From positions 46,760,475 through 46,824,474 of the forward strand of contig NW_026622808.1 of assembly GCF_023065955.2 (NCBI RefSeq): 64,000 nucleotides of DNA, given 5' to 3'. The notes below the pieces were generated by a model. It did no database searches. It saw only the letters and a program-made list of their open reading frames with translations, and had not been told where the DNA came from. Shown piece after piece: positions 22,106-33,145 of this stretch. The first letter of the stretch is position 1. Each line of letters opens with the position of its first letter. The translations under genes were made by a program, and so were the position numbers. The DNA is from Ursus arctos. Taxonomy: Eukaryota > Chordata > Mammalia > Carnivora > Ursidae.

Positions 22106-23200
22106 AAGAGCTAACCACTAGCCTCTGCAGGACAAGCTACAACCAAACTGCATCACGTGTTCTCACCCTTTCCATGACTCCATTCTATACGAATTGTCCT
22201 GAGACTCATTACCTGATTCTGCTGAGCTGATAAACTTCTCTGTCTCTGCATCTACAAAAACCTACGGCATTTGCCCTCCAATCAGAATGCAGAAAACAGG
22301 CTGAGGGCCCTTCTGTTCATTGAAGAAACCTGCTGACTGACACTACGTGTGGGTGATGTTTGCAAACAAACTCTGAAATATCTGCCCACATAAAAGTCGG
22401 AAAATAGATATGAAATTGAGCTTTTAAAGAAAGGGGGTAATATGGGAGATGCGGCAAAATAGGCCCTATTTTATCCATCACTGAAAAAAAGAAATCCTAT
22501 ATCCTTTCTACAGACAAAGGTAACCACACATGTTCCTGGCTGCCCCATACATACGGACGTACAAGCATGATTCACACCATCCCGTTCTTAACGCTCCAAT
22601 GTTCTTCAGATGATGTGTTAAAACAAAAAAATAACTCTTTATTCCTGTGGTTAAAATATTCATATCCTAGCATCAAAGTTCTCTCCTTTCAAAATCCATT
22701 CATTTATTCAACTGCATATTGAGATTCTGTGTGGCTGGTATACAAGAAGGAGACAGTCTGGAAGATTCCTAGAGTTTGTCCAGGCAAGGCTTCATTTTCT
22801 ATCATCCCCTTTCTAAGCCAAGCAAGCAAAATGTTTCTGAAGCAATCATCGTCTCTGCCAGTATTTGTAAAGTCTGTAACATATTTCCACTAGTCTCATT
22901 TGTGAAAATCAGGGGGGCTTTTTGTATCTAGGCTATACTTAGTATATGTTCATTTTCTTATGTTTTGTTCTCAAATCTTGAGTGGGATACATTTTAATAC
23001 AAGAAAAGGACGTCTGGGGAGAATTAATTTACACATAAGAAAGACACAGAGTCACTAAGACACCGTTATTGTACGTGGGCTTTGTCCTTCTACTTCTTAA
23101 AAAATGAGACTTCACACTCCTTCATCAGAATTCTGGTAAGTGGATGCACTTGGGTTTTTGTGTTTGTTTTTTTTTTTAACAACTCTTTCAAATTGTTCAT
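22105..23200. other. Unique sequence
   Basis: No repeat or exon recognised apart from a short T-run near 23169. Confidence 0.5.
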
Positions 23201-23202
23201 TA

Positions 23203-23773
23203 TAGAGTTGATCTTTGAAACAACATGGGTTTGAGCTAAGCAGGTTCACTTATACAGGTTTGGTTTGTTTTTTTCTAGAGTACATTACTGGAAATGTAGT
23301 TCTCTCTCTTAGGATTTCCTAATAACATTTTCTTTTCTCTAACTTATATTAGGAATACAGTATATAATACATATAATGCACAAAAAAGTGTTAATCAGCC
23401 ATTTATGGCCTCTGTACGGCTTTTTTTTTTTTAATGGACTTTTTTTTTTAAGATTTTATCTATTTATTTGACAGAGAGAGAGGCAGTGAGAGAGGGAATA
23501 CAAGCAGGGGGAGGGAGAGGGAGAAGCAGGCTTCCTGCCGAGCAGGGAGCCCGATGCGGGGCTTGATCCCAGGACCCTGGGATCATGACCTGAGCCGAAG
23601 GCAGATGCTTAATGACTGAGCCACCCAGGCGCCCCCTCTGTATGGCTTCTGGTCAACAGCAGGCTATTAGTAGGTAAGTTTTGGGGAATTCAAAAGTTAG
23701 GTGCACAATTTTGACTGGAGGGGGGAGGGAGGGTCTGTACCCCTAAACCCCCATTGTTCAAAAATCAACTGGA
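23203..23773. mobile_element. Tigger-type DNA transposon (MER8-like), SINE-interrupted
   Basis: The left end reads gagttgatctttgaaacaac and the right end cccattgttcaaaaatcaactgg, which are inverted copies of each other. Internal words (acattttcttttctctaactta, atacagtatataatacatataa, ttctggtcaacagcaggctattagtag) match the non-autonomous Tigger family I remember as MER8 or Tigger2-derived. Flanking TA dinucleotides are not clearly kept. A SINE splits it at 23421-23634. No transposase frame. Confidence 0.8.
23421..23634 (-). mobile_element. Can-SINE, inside the Tigger element
   Basis: Minus-strand: poly-T, aagattttatctatttatttgac, agagaggcagtgagagaggg, gcttgatcccaggaccctgg, gatcatgacctgagccgaagg, gccacccaggcgcccc. 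The transposon words cctctgtacggctt and cctctgtatggctt flank it. Confidence 0.95.
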
Positions 23774-24419
23774 TTACAAATCCATTTTAAGTAGAGGTCA
23801 AAAACATCTTGAGAACCCACTGACCGAGAAATGAGAAGAGAGCTGACTTTGGAGAAGGCTCACAGTATTTTGTTGATGGCCAGGTTATCTTCAGCTTGCT
23901 GTCAGACTTGAACGCCCTATACCAGAGGATGCTGGGACTCAAGGAATAGTATAGAATCATAGATCATGCAGCCCTGCGTTTCCCAAAATACACCCTCCAG
24001 AACCAGCTTGCACAGGTCAGGTGATAGGACTCCACTGCACAAGCCCCATGACTGGCTTCCCCTCCCTCAGAGGGCCCAGAAGAGTGACTGGTACATACTG
24101 AGCGCTCAAGAGCCAGGAAATGGAGAGGTCAGTGTAAACAGCAGCAGGCTAAGAAAGAGCACGACGGCTCCTGGTCTTTAATGGGTGTATCTGATTTGAA
24201 TGAAATCTTATGGTACTGATGTGAAGGTCCCAATGGTATGGGAAAAGTACGCATGGAAGAAGGTTGATCAAAACCTGTAAGATGTAGAACTTATATTCTA
24301 TCCCCTTAACTTCATAATGAGAAAGACTATCAAGAAGTATGTTAAAACAAAAAAGTAAGGAACTGTGCCTGTGCATTAAGAGTGAAATCTCTAAAGAGTA
24401 GGATTATGGCTGATCTCTT

Positions 24420-24875
24420 TTTTAATTTTTTTTAAAAACTGTGGTTCTATATACATAGTAATCAGTATCACCATTTTTAAGTGTGTAATTGGGTGGCATT
24501 CCCAGTGTTGTACAACCATCACCGCTATCTATATCCAAACCTCTTTCAATTATACCTCAATAAAACTGAAAGGGAAAACAAAAAACAAAAACTTTTTCAT
24601 CACCTCAAACAGAAATTCTGTAATTATTAAGCAATAGTTTTACATCCCCTCCTTCCTCCAAACCCTGGTAACCACTAGTCTGCGTTCTGTATCTATGAAT
24701 TTGTACATATCTAGAGATTTCATATAAGTGGAATTCTATAATACTGGTCCCTTGGCGTCTGGTTTATTTCAATTACATCATATTTTCAAGGCTCATTTAC
24801 AATGGATTTTTCAAATATATTTTTGTACAACCGATTCTCTTTTTTTATAATGGAAATGTAATATATAGGAAATCA
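24420..24875 (-). mobile_element. L1M 3' end
   Basis: Plus-strand text follows the antisense L1M 3' region: gtgttgtacaaccatcaccgc, actttttcatcacctcaaac, aaccctggtaaccactagtctgc, ctatgaatttgtacatat, catataagtggaattctat, caaggctcatttacaatgg. It includes its own short A-rich insertion near 24575. Confidence 0.8.
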
Positions 24876-24879
24876 TTAG

Positions 24880-25890
24880 GCTTTGTGTTTTAAATAATGA
24901 GGGAGATAAAGTGAAGCAGAAGAGAAAAGGGAAGTCAACCTGAGTGGGAAGGAAAGGGCAGGCAAAGGTGCAGAGGGCAGACGGTACATTGTGCAGTCCT
25001 CACAGCGCTGCGTGGAGTGGTGCTAATGATCAGTGGTCAGTAAGTCCGACTGCTCCTGTGAAATCAGCCTAACACAGAATAGATGTAAAACCCAGAGTAT
25101 CTTGCAAAGCTCTTACCGCAAGATCCGCTCCAGCGATGAAAGCACAGAGCATATTACTTACAATTGAAGCCCTAATACTGCCGACAAGCACATTCTGCAT
25201 GATCTGTCAGGTTACAAATGAACACAAGAAGACAGCATCTGTCAAGTTCCATAGGAAACCAGGCAGAACCAAATGTAATTCCTTACCTGAAAAACATAAA
25301 CACATAACACATATTAAAATTCAATTGGCATAATTTTATATCTTTCTTAGTAGTTTAAGCCACATGTTTAATCAATTATTCATTCTTCTCATGGCAGGCT
25401 GGCAATAGCAACTGGATACTGAATTCTTAATTCAATGCACATTTTTCCCCCTGATTCAAGACTGTTTTGATGTAAACACTCCCATCTCAGATGTACATGT
25501 GGTAATGTTCCTAATGGAAGTATATGAAATCACTGTATCAAACATAACCTAGAGTTGACAGCAATTATTAACGGTGCAATTAGTCATTTCCAGGACACAA
25601 TAATCACATAATCAAATGGACTCTCAACTCCCACTTGAAATCCTGTCCAGCCCCTGCGTCTGTCTATTTGCTGGGTGAATATCCATCCAATCACTCAGCA
25701 TGACATCTAATGAGCACACACTATGTCTGTTGATGATATACATAGAAAAAGCATGATTCCAGCCATCAAAAACCATACAGTCGAATGTAGAAATAAAGTA
25801 TGCCAAGCTTCTGCTCTCCTTACTAGGAAACTCCTGGAAAATAATTACATTAGTTTCTACTTCTTCTGCCTAGTCAATCATTGATTCAGG
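24880..25890. other. Unique AT-rich sequence
   Basis: No repeat or exon recognised. 25680-25790 (actatgtctgttgatgata ... gattccagccatcaaaaacc) could be a worn copy of the ancient repeat that starts at 25890. Confidence 0.45.
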
Positions 25891-26105
25891 AAGTATATGC
25901 AGAACACCTGCACTAGGAAATGCAGTATAACAGAGAACAGAGCAGGAGCCCCTGCCCTCAGGGAGCTCACAGTCCAGCACAAACACACCTATTACTATAA
26001 ACACGGAGATGGAGTCTGCAGTGAGAGAGGGCCTCCTTGATGACACACATCTAAACTAAAACCTAAAGACTGAGCAGTTGTTAAAGGAAGTGTCACTGAG
26101 GTGTA
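25890..26105 (+). repeat. Ancient repeat fragment (as at 12075)
   Basis: gcagaacacctgcactagga, agagcaggagcccctgccctc, agggagctcacagtccagcac, gagagggcctccttgatga follow the 'ccctgccctcatggagctcacattct ... gaaggcctctctgaggaggtg' order. Confidence 0.5.
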
Positions 26106-26631
26106 GGGACGTAGTGCTCAAAGTGTGGCCAAGGAACCCGTGAGGATTCCTAATCCTTTCAGAAGATCCACAAGTTCAAATGATTTCCTAATAACACTAG
26201 CACATACGTGCCTCTTTACCCTCATTTCCTTCCAAGTATACAGCGGTGTTTTCCAGAGGTGATGTGATGAATGGCACCACCGCAGATTAAAGGCAGAAGC
26301 AATTATGACAATCCATCAGTCTTCTATTAAATCAGATCATAAAGAGATTGGCGAAAAGGTGAAGAAATGCCATTAATCATTTTTTTTAAGTTTCTCGGTT
26401 TTAACTTCTAGAAAGGTAAATGTACAAGAAACAAAAGCCCTTTTGTATTCTCAAATATATTTACAAGTGTAAAGGACCAAACTCTGAACTTTAGTTAAAT
26501 AAGACATTGATAGTGGTTTGTCAATTGTAACAAGTGTACTGAACACTGAAGCAAGATGACCGTGGAATGAGGGGAGAAAGGGATATGCGGGAACTCTGTG
26601 ATTTCTGTGCATTAAACTTCATACTGCTCTA

Positions 26632-26745
26632 GGGAGCCTGGCTGGCTCAGTTGGTAGAGCATGTGACTCTTAATCTCAATCAGGGTCATGAGTTCGAGCC
26701 CCACACTGGGTGTGGAGCCTACTTAAAATTAAAAAATGAAAAAGG
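26632..26745 (+). mobile_element. Short tRNA-Lys-type SINE (old)
   Basis: Plus-strand tRNA-like unit: gagcctggctggctcagttgg (A box), tagagcatgtgactcttaatc, gggtcatgagttcgagcccc (B box), acactgggtgtggagcctac, ttaaaattaaaaaatgaaaaagg tail. It lacks the CT-rich middle. Its A-rich tail was the landing site of the next SINE. Confidence 0.9.
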
Positions 26746-26941
26746 TGGAGCGCCTGGGTGGCACAGCAGTTAAGCATCTGCCTTCGGCTCAGGGCGTGAT
26801 CCCGGGGTCCTGGGATCGAGCCCCACATCAGGCTCCTCTGCTATGAGCCTGCTTCTTCCTCTCCCACTCCCCCTGCTTGTGTTCCCTCTCTCGCTGGCTG
26901 TCTCTATCTCTGTCAAATAAAATAAAATCTTTTAAAAAAAA
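26746..26941 (+). mobile_element. Bear-type Can-SINE in an older SINE's tail
   Basis: Plus-strand: gcgcctgggtggcacagcag, cagggcgtgatcccggggtcc, gatcgagccccacatcagg, ctcctctgctatgagcctgc, tgtcaaataaaataaaatc. aaaaaatgaaaaaggt occurs before the head and after the tail, so the target was the A-rich tail of the SINE at 26632. Confidence 0.96.
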
Positions 26942-27039
26942 TGAAAAAGGTAAAATAAAACTGTTCTAAACACTGAAGTGTATTATAAGAAGAGAGAGTA
27001 TAAAAGAGTCCTAGGGCCAAAAAGATGGAGAACCACTGT

Positions 27040-29090
27040 CCTACAGAAAAGTTAAACTGAAGCTTGTGAGAGGTGGGCAGAGAAAGCCGTGAGCAGAGCG
27101 GCAGGTAAGAAGGTGAGAGGTGATGGTTACTAGAATAAAGGTGTAGCCCCAAAGAAAGCTGTCACCGAGATAATGCTCCCAGCACTACTGCCAGAACAGA
27201 AGTCTCTTCTCTCCTATAATGACGGCCAAGAGGGACAGAGAAAACACAAAAGTGTCAAAGACAAGCTCCAACCAAGGGCTCCATGCATCTTAGTAGCAAA
27301 ATTTAGACATTAAGGCTTTTTAGGTTTGCTCTTAGCGAGATTAGAATTAAGAGTCTCGTGTTATTTTAACATATTCCAGGTAACTCAGAAAGTGTCCTCA
27401 CAGAGGCACTGAGTCAGCCTGTGGTCACCCAAGTTACTTTCTCCTGTGGCAAACAGAGGGCACAGAAGCTACGGGGCGCAGAGACATTCCATTCTCAAGT
27501 TCAAGTCTTCTGCAGAGCATTAATGCAAGACCCAGATCAAGGTAGAAGCCTTTGGAATTTCTGGTTCTCTTCTGAGTTAGGGTTTTTAAAAACTGAGCAG
27601 TAACCCCCAGAGAGTGCAAGATACAAGGGAAATGCAACTATGTATCATTTCAGACACAGGATGATACATATTTCTAGCTGCAGCTGTGTACTGGTTCATA
27701 GTAAAGGCCCCGCTAGGTTCAGCTGTCCACTCATTCTTAAAACTGACATTAATTAAACAGCTACTGCCTCCCAGACCTGACGTCAAGGGCCCGGTGATCA
27801 AGGTGGAGGAGCCAAAGGGGAAAAAAAGACCACAATCATAGAGTTTGATACGTGTTACGGGAGAGATAAAGAAAGGATGCCATAGATGCCCAAAGGAAGG
27901 ACATGAGCATGGGAGATGCCATCAAAATTGAGGCCTGGCTGACAAGCATGATTTGGACAAATTAGGAGAGGATAGAATGCATAACACTGTTGAGACCAAG
28001 AAGACTACATGCGGCCATGGGCAGAAGCAACACAGGACCCCAAAGCAGCTCTGGGAGGGGGACTAAGCCAGGGAGGCAGGAGAGTGGACAGGATGGACGA
28101 TGGCATCCCCAAGGAGGCCAGCAGCAGGGTGAGAGAAGGAGACAGGTTCACAGATGTCGTGGAATTGCGCTGCTGGAGTCTGGGACAACTGGATGTATGG
28201 GAAGAAAGAGAGGAACACAGCATGAGCAACCAGTGTTCTATGTGGAAGAGCTGACGGGCTTCGAAGACTTGGTCACGTAAGGGGGGGAAGCTGTTAAGTA
28301 CAGCCAGCAAACCCCAGTGTCGATGATTAAATAAAAAAATACTCAGCGTCTCTAAGTGCCTGATAAATGCAATTCGTAAGAGCGGTTGTTACTACCATCA
28401 TCATAGCTATCCTTACAACTGAGCATCAGGCCAAATCAATAAGATGAATTGGATTCTATTCTGTGTAAAACATGACCCAAATCAGCTGTAAATCTGTGCA
28501 GTTGACCAATCACCTATTATGTGAGTGAGAGTAAAGGTTATATGCAGGAAGAGTTATTACTGAGCCAAATGTGGGCCAAACAAAGGAGAGGCCTCCAGTT
28601 ATATTCTGTAATCTGATTTCAAAATATAAGCTTTGTTTTACCGTCCTCAGGCCAAGTTCAGGTGATACAAACAGAGCATACTCTTTCCACCTGCTCCATA
28701 ACCTTGGGGAGAGCATTTAAAGTCAAGACAGTGATGCAGTGGGAGACGGGCTGAGAAAGACTGTAGCACGAAGGAGGAAAATCCAGCCTCCTGGAGGCTA
28801 AGGAGGAAAATCCAGCCTCCTGGAGGCTAAGGCTCTGTTAAGGGCAGTCAGGACAAGAAGGGGTCCCGTGCTTGCTGATACAGTGGGATACGTGCCACGG
28901 ATCCAAGTCAGAAGGCTGAAGCCTGCAGACAGATGCCACACAAGATGAGTGGGCCACCCGCAAAATGATGATGGGGGACAGTAAATCACCAGCCTGGAAT
29001 TCCACCCAGCGCTCATGGAGGCAGGGACAGAAACCTGAAAAACCGGAAGGGCATTCAGAGGGGAGATACATTGTAACAAAGAGACAAAGG
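27040..29090. other. Unique sequence, partly GA/GC-rich
   Basis: 27715-28260 may hold a worn copy of the 12075-type repeat (acattaattaaacagctactg, gacaggatggacgatggca). Overlapping frames on both strands at 27990-28310 (81-101 codons) cannot all be real and none has a motif. A 29-bp tandem duplication is listed below. Confidence 0.4.
28771..28832 (+). repeat. Perfect 29-bp tandem duplication
   Basis: A 29-bp unit starting aaggaggaaaatccagcctc occupies 28771-28799 and repeats without mismatch at 28800-28828, followed by the first 4 bp of a third unit. Each unit contains agcctcctggaggct, a near-perfect inverted repeat with 7-bp arms and a 1-nt centre. Confidence 0.97.
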
Positions 29091-29286
29091 AGGAGCCTGG
29101 GTGGCTCAGTTGGTTAAGCTTCTGCCTTCAGCTCAGGTCATGATCCTGGGGTCCTGGGATCAAGTCCCAAGTCTGGCTCCCTGCTCAGCCGGGAGTCTGC
29201 TTTTCCCTCTGCCACTGTTCCTCCCCCCTGCCCATGTTCTCTCTCTCTCTCTCTCCCCCTTCCTCTCAAATAAATAAATAATCTTT
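29091..29286 (+). mobile_element. Can-SINE, first of an inverted pair
   Basis: Plus-strand: aggagcctgggtggctcagt, ggtcatgatcctggggtcctggg, atcaagtcccaagtctggc, CT-rich middle, ctcaaataaataaataatc tail. Its tail runs directly into the tail of the next, oppositely oriented SINE. Confidence 0.95.
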
Positions 29287-29470
29287 TAAAGATTTTATTT
29301 ATTTGACAGAGAGAGAAAGAGCACAAGCAGAGGGAGCAGCAGGCAGAGGGAGAGGGACAAGCAGGATCCACCAAACAGAGAGACTGACATGGGGCCTGAT
29401 CGCAGGACCCCGGGATCATGACGCGAGCCAAAGGCAGCTGCTTAACCAACTGAGCCACCCTCACACGCCT
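29287..29470 (-). mobile_element. Can-SINE, second of an inverted pair
   Basis: Minus-strand: ttaaagattttatttatttgac, cagaggcagagggagagg(g)-type purine middle, ggcctgatcgcaggaccccgg, gatcatgacgcgagccaaagg, aaccaactgagccaccctc. The last head bases are altered (acacgcct instead of ggcgcccc). Confidence 0.93.
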
Positions 29471-29519
29471 AAATAAAAATCTTTTTTTTAAAAAAGAGGC
29501 TGGGAAAATAGACTTTCCT

Positions 29520-29733
29520 TTTTTTAAATTTTTTTTTTAAATGTATTTATTTATTTGAGAGAGAGACACAGAGATAGTGACAGAGAAAGCAAGAGAGAGC
29601 ATGAGCAGGGAGGAGAGGGAGAAGCAGGGTCCCTGCTGTGCAGGGAGCCTGACACGGGGCTTGATGCCGGGACCCTGGGATCATGACCTGAGCTGAAGGC
29701 AGACGCTTCACCGACTGAGCCACCCAGCTGCTG
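29520..29733 (-). mobile_element. Can-SINE, older
   Basis: Minus-strand: poly-T, aatgtatttatttatttgag, agagacacagagatagtgac, ggcttgatgccgggaccctgg, gatcatgacctgagctgaagg, gactgagccacccagctgc. Many differences from the family norm. Confidence 0.9.
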
Positions 29734-29734
29734 C

Positions 29735-29862
29735 TTCTTTTTTTAATTCAGATTTTATTTTTAATTAATCTCTACACCCAACGTGGAGCTCAAACTTACG
29801 AGCCCAAGATCAAGAGTTGCAAGTTCTACCGACTGAGCCAGCCGGGCTCAGCCCCGAAAATA
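29735..29862 (-). mobile_element. Short tRNA-Lys-type SINE (old)
   Basis: Minus-strand tRNA-like unit: attttatttttaattaatctc, acacccaacgtggagctc, cttacgagcccaagatcaaga, gttctaccgactgagccagc. Fourth SINE in a row within about 770 bp. Confidence 0.82.
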
Positions 29863-30535
29863 GGTGAGGAACTGGATTTATAACTAGAGGGGTGAGAGAG
29901 GGACCTTTACTACTGCTGCTCCTGGAGAGCTGTATCTCCCTCCAGCACAAAATCTGGCATTAGCAATCAATTAACAAACTAGAAGAATGACAGAATGAGT
30001 CCTAAAGTTATAAAAGACCTCACAGCATGGGCCCTCTAAGTTGTGATTTATTTAACAACCGCTGGTTTATACACATCAAAGAAACCTATGCAACACAGTC
30101 AGTGACTCTGAGAATCAGAATTGGTTCAAAATTTGCTATGGAGATTAGAATTTCACCAAATGGGGGTCAATGGACAGCCTGTGTCTCTCTCACTCGAGGT
30201 GTCTGAGAGAGATGCACATTTTAAGGCCCAAATTCAGATCCATCCCATTAGAATCTTTGGGTCATGGGAATGTGAATCTTTCACAAGCCTCCCGTACAGT
30301 ATTTTACATACAACAAAAGTTGAAAACCACCAGGGGAAAGCAAGGAGACCTTGAAAGACGGACTCAGACATACTCAACTGCTCTCGGTCAGTACAAGAAG
30401 TAAAATGCAGGACTACTTGGAATTTTTGTAAGCCAAACAATTTTACAACAGGAAGTATCCTTGGACATTGAAATGAGTTTCCAAGAAGCTTACAACAATC
30501 TCTGAAACTTCCTTTACATAAGATGCATTGTGCAC
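29862..30535. other. Unique sequence
   Basis: No repeat or exon recognised. Overlapping 77-codon frames at 30121-30403 in two phases are accidental in appearance. Confidence 0.5.
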
Positions 30536-30705
30536 ATTATTTAACCTTTCTGAGCCTCAGTTTCCACATCCTTAAAATGGGGATTAAAAATAATGCCATA
30601 AATTTACCTTGAGGATTGACCTTGCTAATACATTTACTATGCACACAGTGCCAGGCACAGAGAAAGTGCCTGATGAGTATAAGCTATAATTATTTGCTTA
30701 TAACA
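30535..30705 (+). mobile_element. MIR
   Basis: Sense order: acctttctgagcctcagtttcc, cacatccttaaaatggggatt, aaaaataatgccataaattta, cacacagtgccaggcacagag, aaagtgcctgatgagtataag. Lacks the 5' third. Confidence 0.85.
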
Positions 30706-31540
30706 TCCGATTAAAATGGTATAAATGGTCCTGCATTCAAAAGAGGAGAAGAGCATCAGTTACCTTTCGGCCCTTAAATTTGCCCTAACTCGCTCAAAGA
30801 CTCTCCGAAGTCAAAGCAAGGACCCTTCAGTTGGCAGCATCTCAAGAAACAACCTGTCCTGCCCCCTGCTGGGCAATGAGGGATTCACAAAGAGAAGGAA
30901 GAGACAGCCGTTTGTAACATCAGAGCCAGGCGGGAGCGTGGCATTGCGTGGCAGGGTTGGTGCCGCAGAGCAAACAGTGTCTCTGTTTGTCTAGTTTGAT
31001 GTCTCTTTTCAATCTAAGATTCTGATGTCGCACTGACCTCCAGAGAAAAGGGTACTGTTCTACACAGCGCTGATAAGCTGCCTTTGAAAAAACACTTTCT
31101 AGAGGCGAGCAGTACTTCTTACGAAGAGGACAAGACAATGATCGTGTCATTGAATAGTGGCCGCAGGAAAGAGACTGAGATGACAAAGGCAGTTTCCAAA
31201 TGTCGCTGAAAATGGTGTTTGCAGATATCACTGAGTCACATGTAGACAGCACGTGTGTAAGGATGTGCGTGTGTGCATTTGTATTTGCACGCATATATTA
31301 AACAGATTTGTTCTCCCTAGTTGAAATACATACAAATTCTATTAAGTTCATTCAACCCTTTTGTAGTTTAGAAGAAGATGTATAATATTTAGAGTCAAAA
31401 GACTTGATGACTAACCAGGGTTTTGGGTTTTGTTTTTTTTTTTTAACTTCCTTCTTTGTTCTGTTCAGTCTTTTATTAGTACAGAATTCCTTACGGAAGA
31501 ATTGTTTTCAAAGATTTATCTTTAGAGATACTTAAAGGTA
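30705..31540. other. Unique sequence
   Basis: The 124-codon minus frame at 30920-31294 and the 89-codon plus frame at 30725-30994 overlap and show no motifs. A GT/TG patch at 31250-31290 is too short to call. A T-run sits at about 31433-31444. Confidence 0.45.
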
Positions 31541-31544
31541 ATTT

Positions 31545-31720
31545 TTAAGACCTGGATTCAAAACCCAGGTTTTGCCATTTACTTTTATATAGTGTTGGGC
31601 AAGTTGCTTAACCTCTTAATTTAATTTTCTCCCCTAAGTTGGGAAATGCCTACTCAGGTTTCTTGTGGGGAGTAAATGAATAATGTACAGAAAAGTGCTT
31701 TACTAATGGCCACCAATCAC
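31545..31720 (+). mobile_element. MIR
   Basis: Sense order: agacctggattcaaaaccca, ttgccatttacttttatatagtg, tgggcaagttgcttaacctct, tctcccctaagttgggaaat, tgtggggagtaaatgaataatg, agaaaagtgctttactaatgg. Confidence 0.85.
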
Positions 31721-31858
31721 ATAGATGTAATTTAAAGTCTAAATTAATCACATAATTATTCCAAAAACGGCGTGCTCCACAAAATTTTAGAAATGATCTT
31801 GCAAAGTTACAATTACAACCCCAGAGGTAGGATTCTTAAGCACAGAGAACCACATTAC

Positions 31859-32315
31859 TGTGGGGACGGTGTCTTGCAAGCATCTATTTTTGGTTGGGAA
31901 CAAGGCCTGGATGTATCCCTGTGTGCTGACAAAGCCTCTCTTCTTCACTAAACGTCAGTTAGGCTCCTCAGAGGCCCCTTCTGGACTAGACCTCCACCTT
32001 GGTCCCTGTCTTTGTCTTTGGCCTGCCTATCAGTTTAAGCAAAGAATCCCTAATTCACCCACCACCCTTGATATCTGACTACCTTGAGCTGCCTTCAGCC
32101 AGAATCGTATTACGTTGGTTCAGCAAGAATTCCCCTACCCGTGATGTTCCCTCTTAGTAATTTTCAATCCACTGGCACTCTGCTCATTGGTTATATAAAT
32201 CCCCACTTGTCCTTCCTATATTTGGGGCTGAGCCCAATCTTTAGCCCCTACTGAAAACTCTTGGTGCAAGAGTCCTGAACAAAGTCTTGCTCGAGGTTTT
32301 AACACGTATCAGCAT
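31859..32315 (+). mobile_element. LTR-like segment, possibly a solo LTR
   Basis: The segment has an LTR-like layout: a C/T-rich body, then ctcattggttatataaatcccc (CCAAT-complement plus TATA), then gagtcctgaacaaagtcttgc about 90 bp downstream, and TG ... CA-type edges. No primer-binding site or viral gene sequence follows, which fits a solo LTR. The family is not recognised and the edges are uncertain. Confidence 0.35.
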
Positions 32316-32604
32316 CATTTTTTCCTTTAAGTGTGTCAGAGGGAAATAAGGAGAGAAAGCATGGGCTTATGCCATAGGGCAGGGACAAAGATGGCGGAAA
32401 CAGACATAAGAACATCAGGAAAAGCCACCATATCCTGAACTGAAATGAGTACCTGAGAACCACAGGGGAGCATCTCCAGACACACGCACGCATGCACGCA
32501 CACACACGCACTCAGGGGAGTCAAGATGCCTAAACTACCCAGGCTCATGGGAATTTGTGGCAGCCCAGACACACTGCCATTACCAGCCAACAAGAAAAAC
32601 CAAG

Positions 32605-33145
32605 GGGAAACACTAATATGAAGCACTTTACATGAATTATCTCACTAAGTCATTGCGCAAAGCTTAAGAACGCCGTGTTATGTTAAACAAGGACACCATC
32701 AGATCAAGGTGCCTCTAAAGCCTTAACCTAAAATCTAAGTCTGCAATGCCTAAAGATTCAGAAATTGAAACCAAGGGACCACCGACCACAAACAGCCCAC
32801 CGGGCTTTCCTAAACAAGACAAGTGCTTAAGTTACAGCTGATCGGACAATTTCCTGGTTTTGCTCCTGCCTCTTCTTTAGATAAGTCCCTCCTGTAGCCC
32901 CTTTTGGCAGAATGCTCCTAAGCACGTCCATATTGGCTAGGACCAAATCAATTCGATTTTTGCTCAAATAAACCCTTAAAACTTTTAATGTGCTTCAATT
33001 TATCTTTTTACATAGGTACAATTACTATCCCCATGTTATCTGTGGAATAACTAACAATTATAAAAGTAAAGTAATTTGTACCAAGTTATAGAGCTAGAAA
33101 GTAGCAGAGCCCGGCCTCGAACCAAGGCGGGTTGATTCCCAAGCC
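32605..33145 (-). mobile_element. MIR, split by an LTR-like insertion
   Basis: Antisense MIR: agcactttacatgaattatctc before the break; ggtacaattactatccccatg, agtaaagtaatttgtaccaag, tagaaagtagcagagcccgg and ctcgaaccaaggcggg after it. The two halves join in MIR order around 32683-32998. Confidence 0.7.
32684..32998 (+). mobile_element. LTR-like insertion within a MIR
   Basis: About 315 bp starting tgttaaacaagg and ending with gctcaaataaacccttaaaac and tgtgcttca: TG ... CA edges, a polyadenylation signal (aataaa) near the 3' edge, and ctcctgtagcccc upstream. It cleanly interrupts a MIR. No clear 4-6 bp flanking duplication found; family not recognised. Confidence 0.4.

Larger units (their letters stand above)
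26113..27036. mobile_element. hAT-type DNA transposon remnant with two nested SINEs
   Basis: Left end tagtgctcaaagtgtggcc and right end gatggagaaccactg are inverted counterparts of the hAT-Charlie-like terminus cagtggt(t)ctcaaa. Internal words (tgaggattcctaatcctttc, gcggtgttttccagaggtg, gtcttctattaaatcagatc, tttctcggttttaacttct, aaagagtcctagggccaaaaaga) match a mammalian hAT family I cannot name exactly. No transposase frame survives. SINEs occupy 26632-26941. Confidence 0.65.

Noticed and set aside
26640..26730. tRNA-Lys-like sequence with A and B boxes
   Set aside because: It has no acceptor-stem pairing of a true tRNA and continues into a SINE tail, so it is a SINE head and not a tRNA gene.
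29138..29464. 108-codon minus frame
   Set aside because: Lies wholly within the inverted SINE pair; it is repeat read-through.
32299..32626. Cysteine-rich minus frames near 32.3-32.6 kb
   Set aside because: Produced by a CA/CG-rich patch (cacacgcacgcatgcacgc); no domain.
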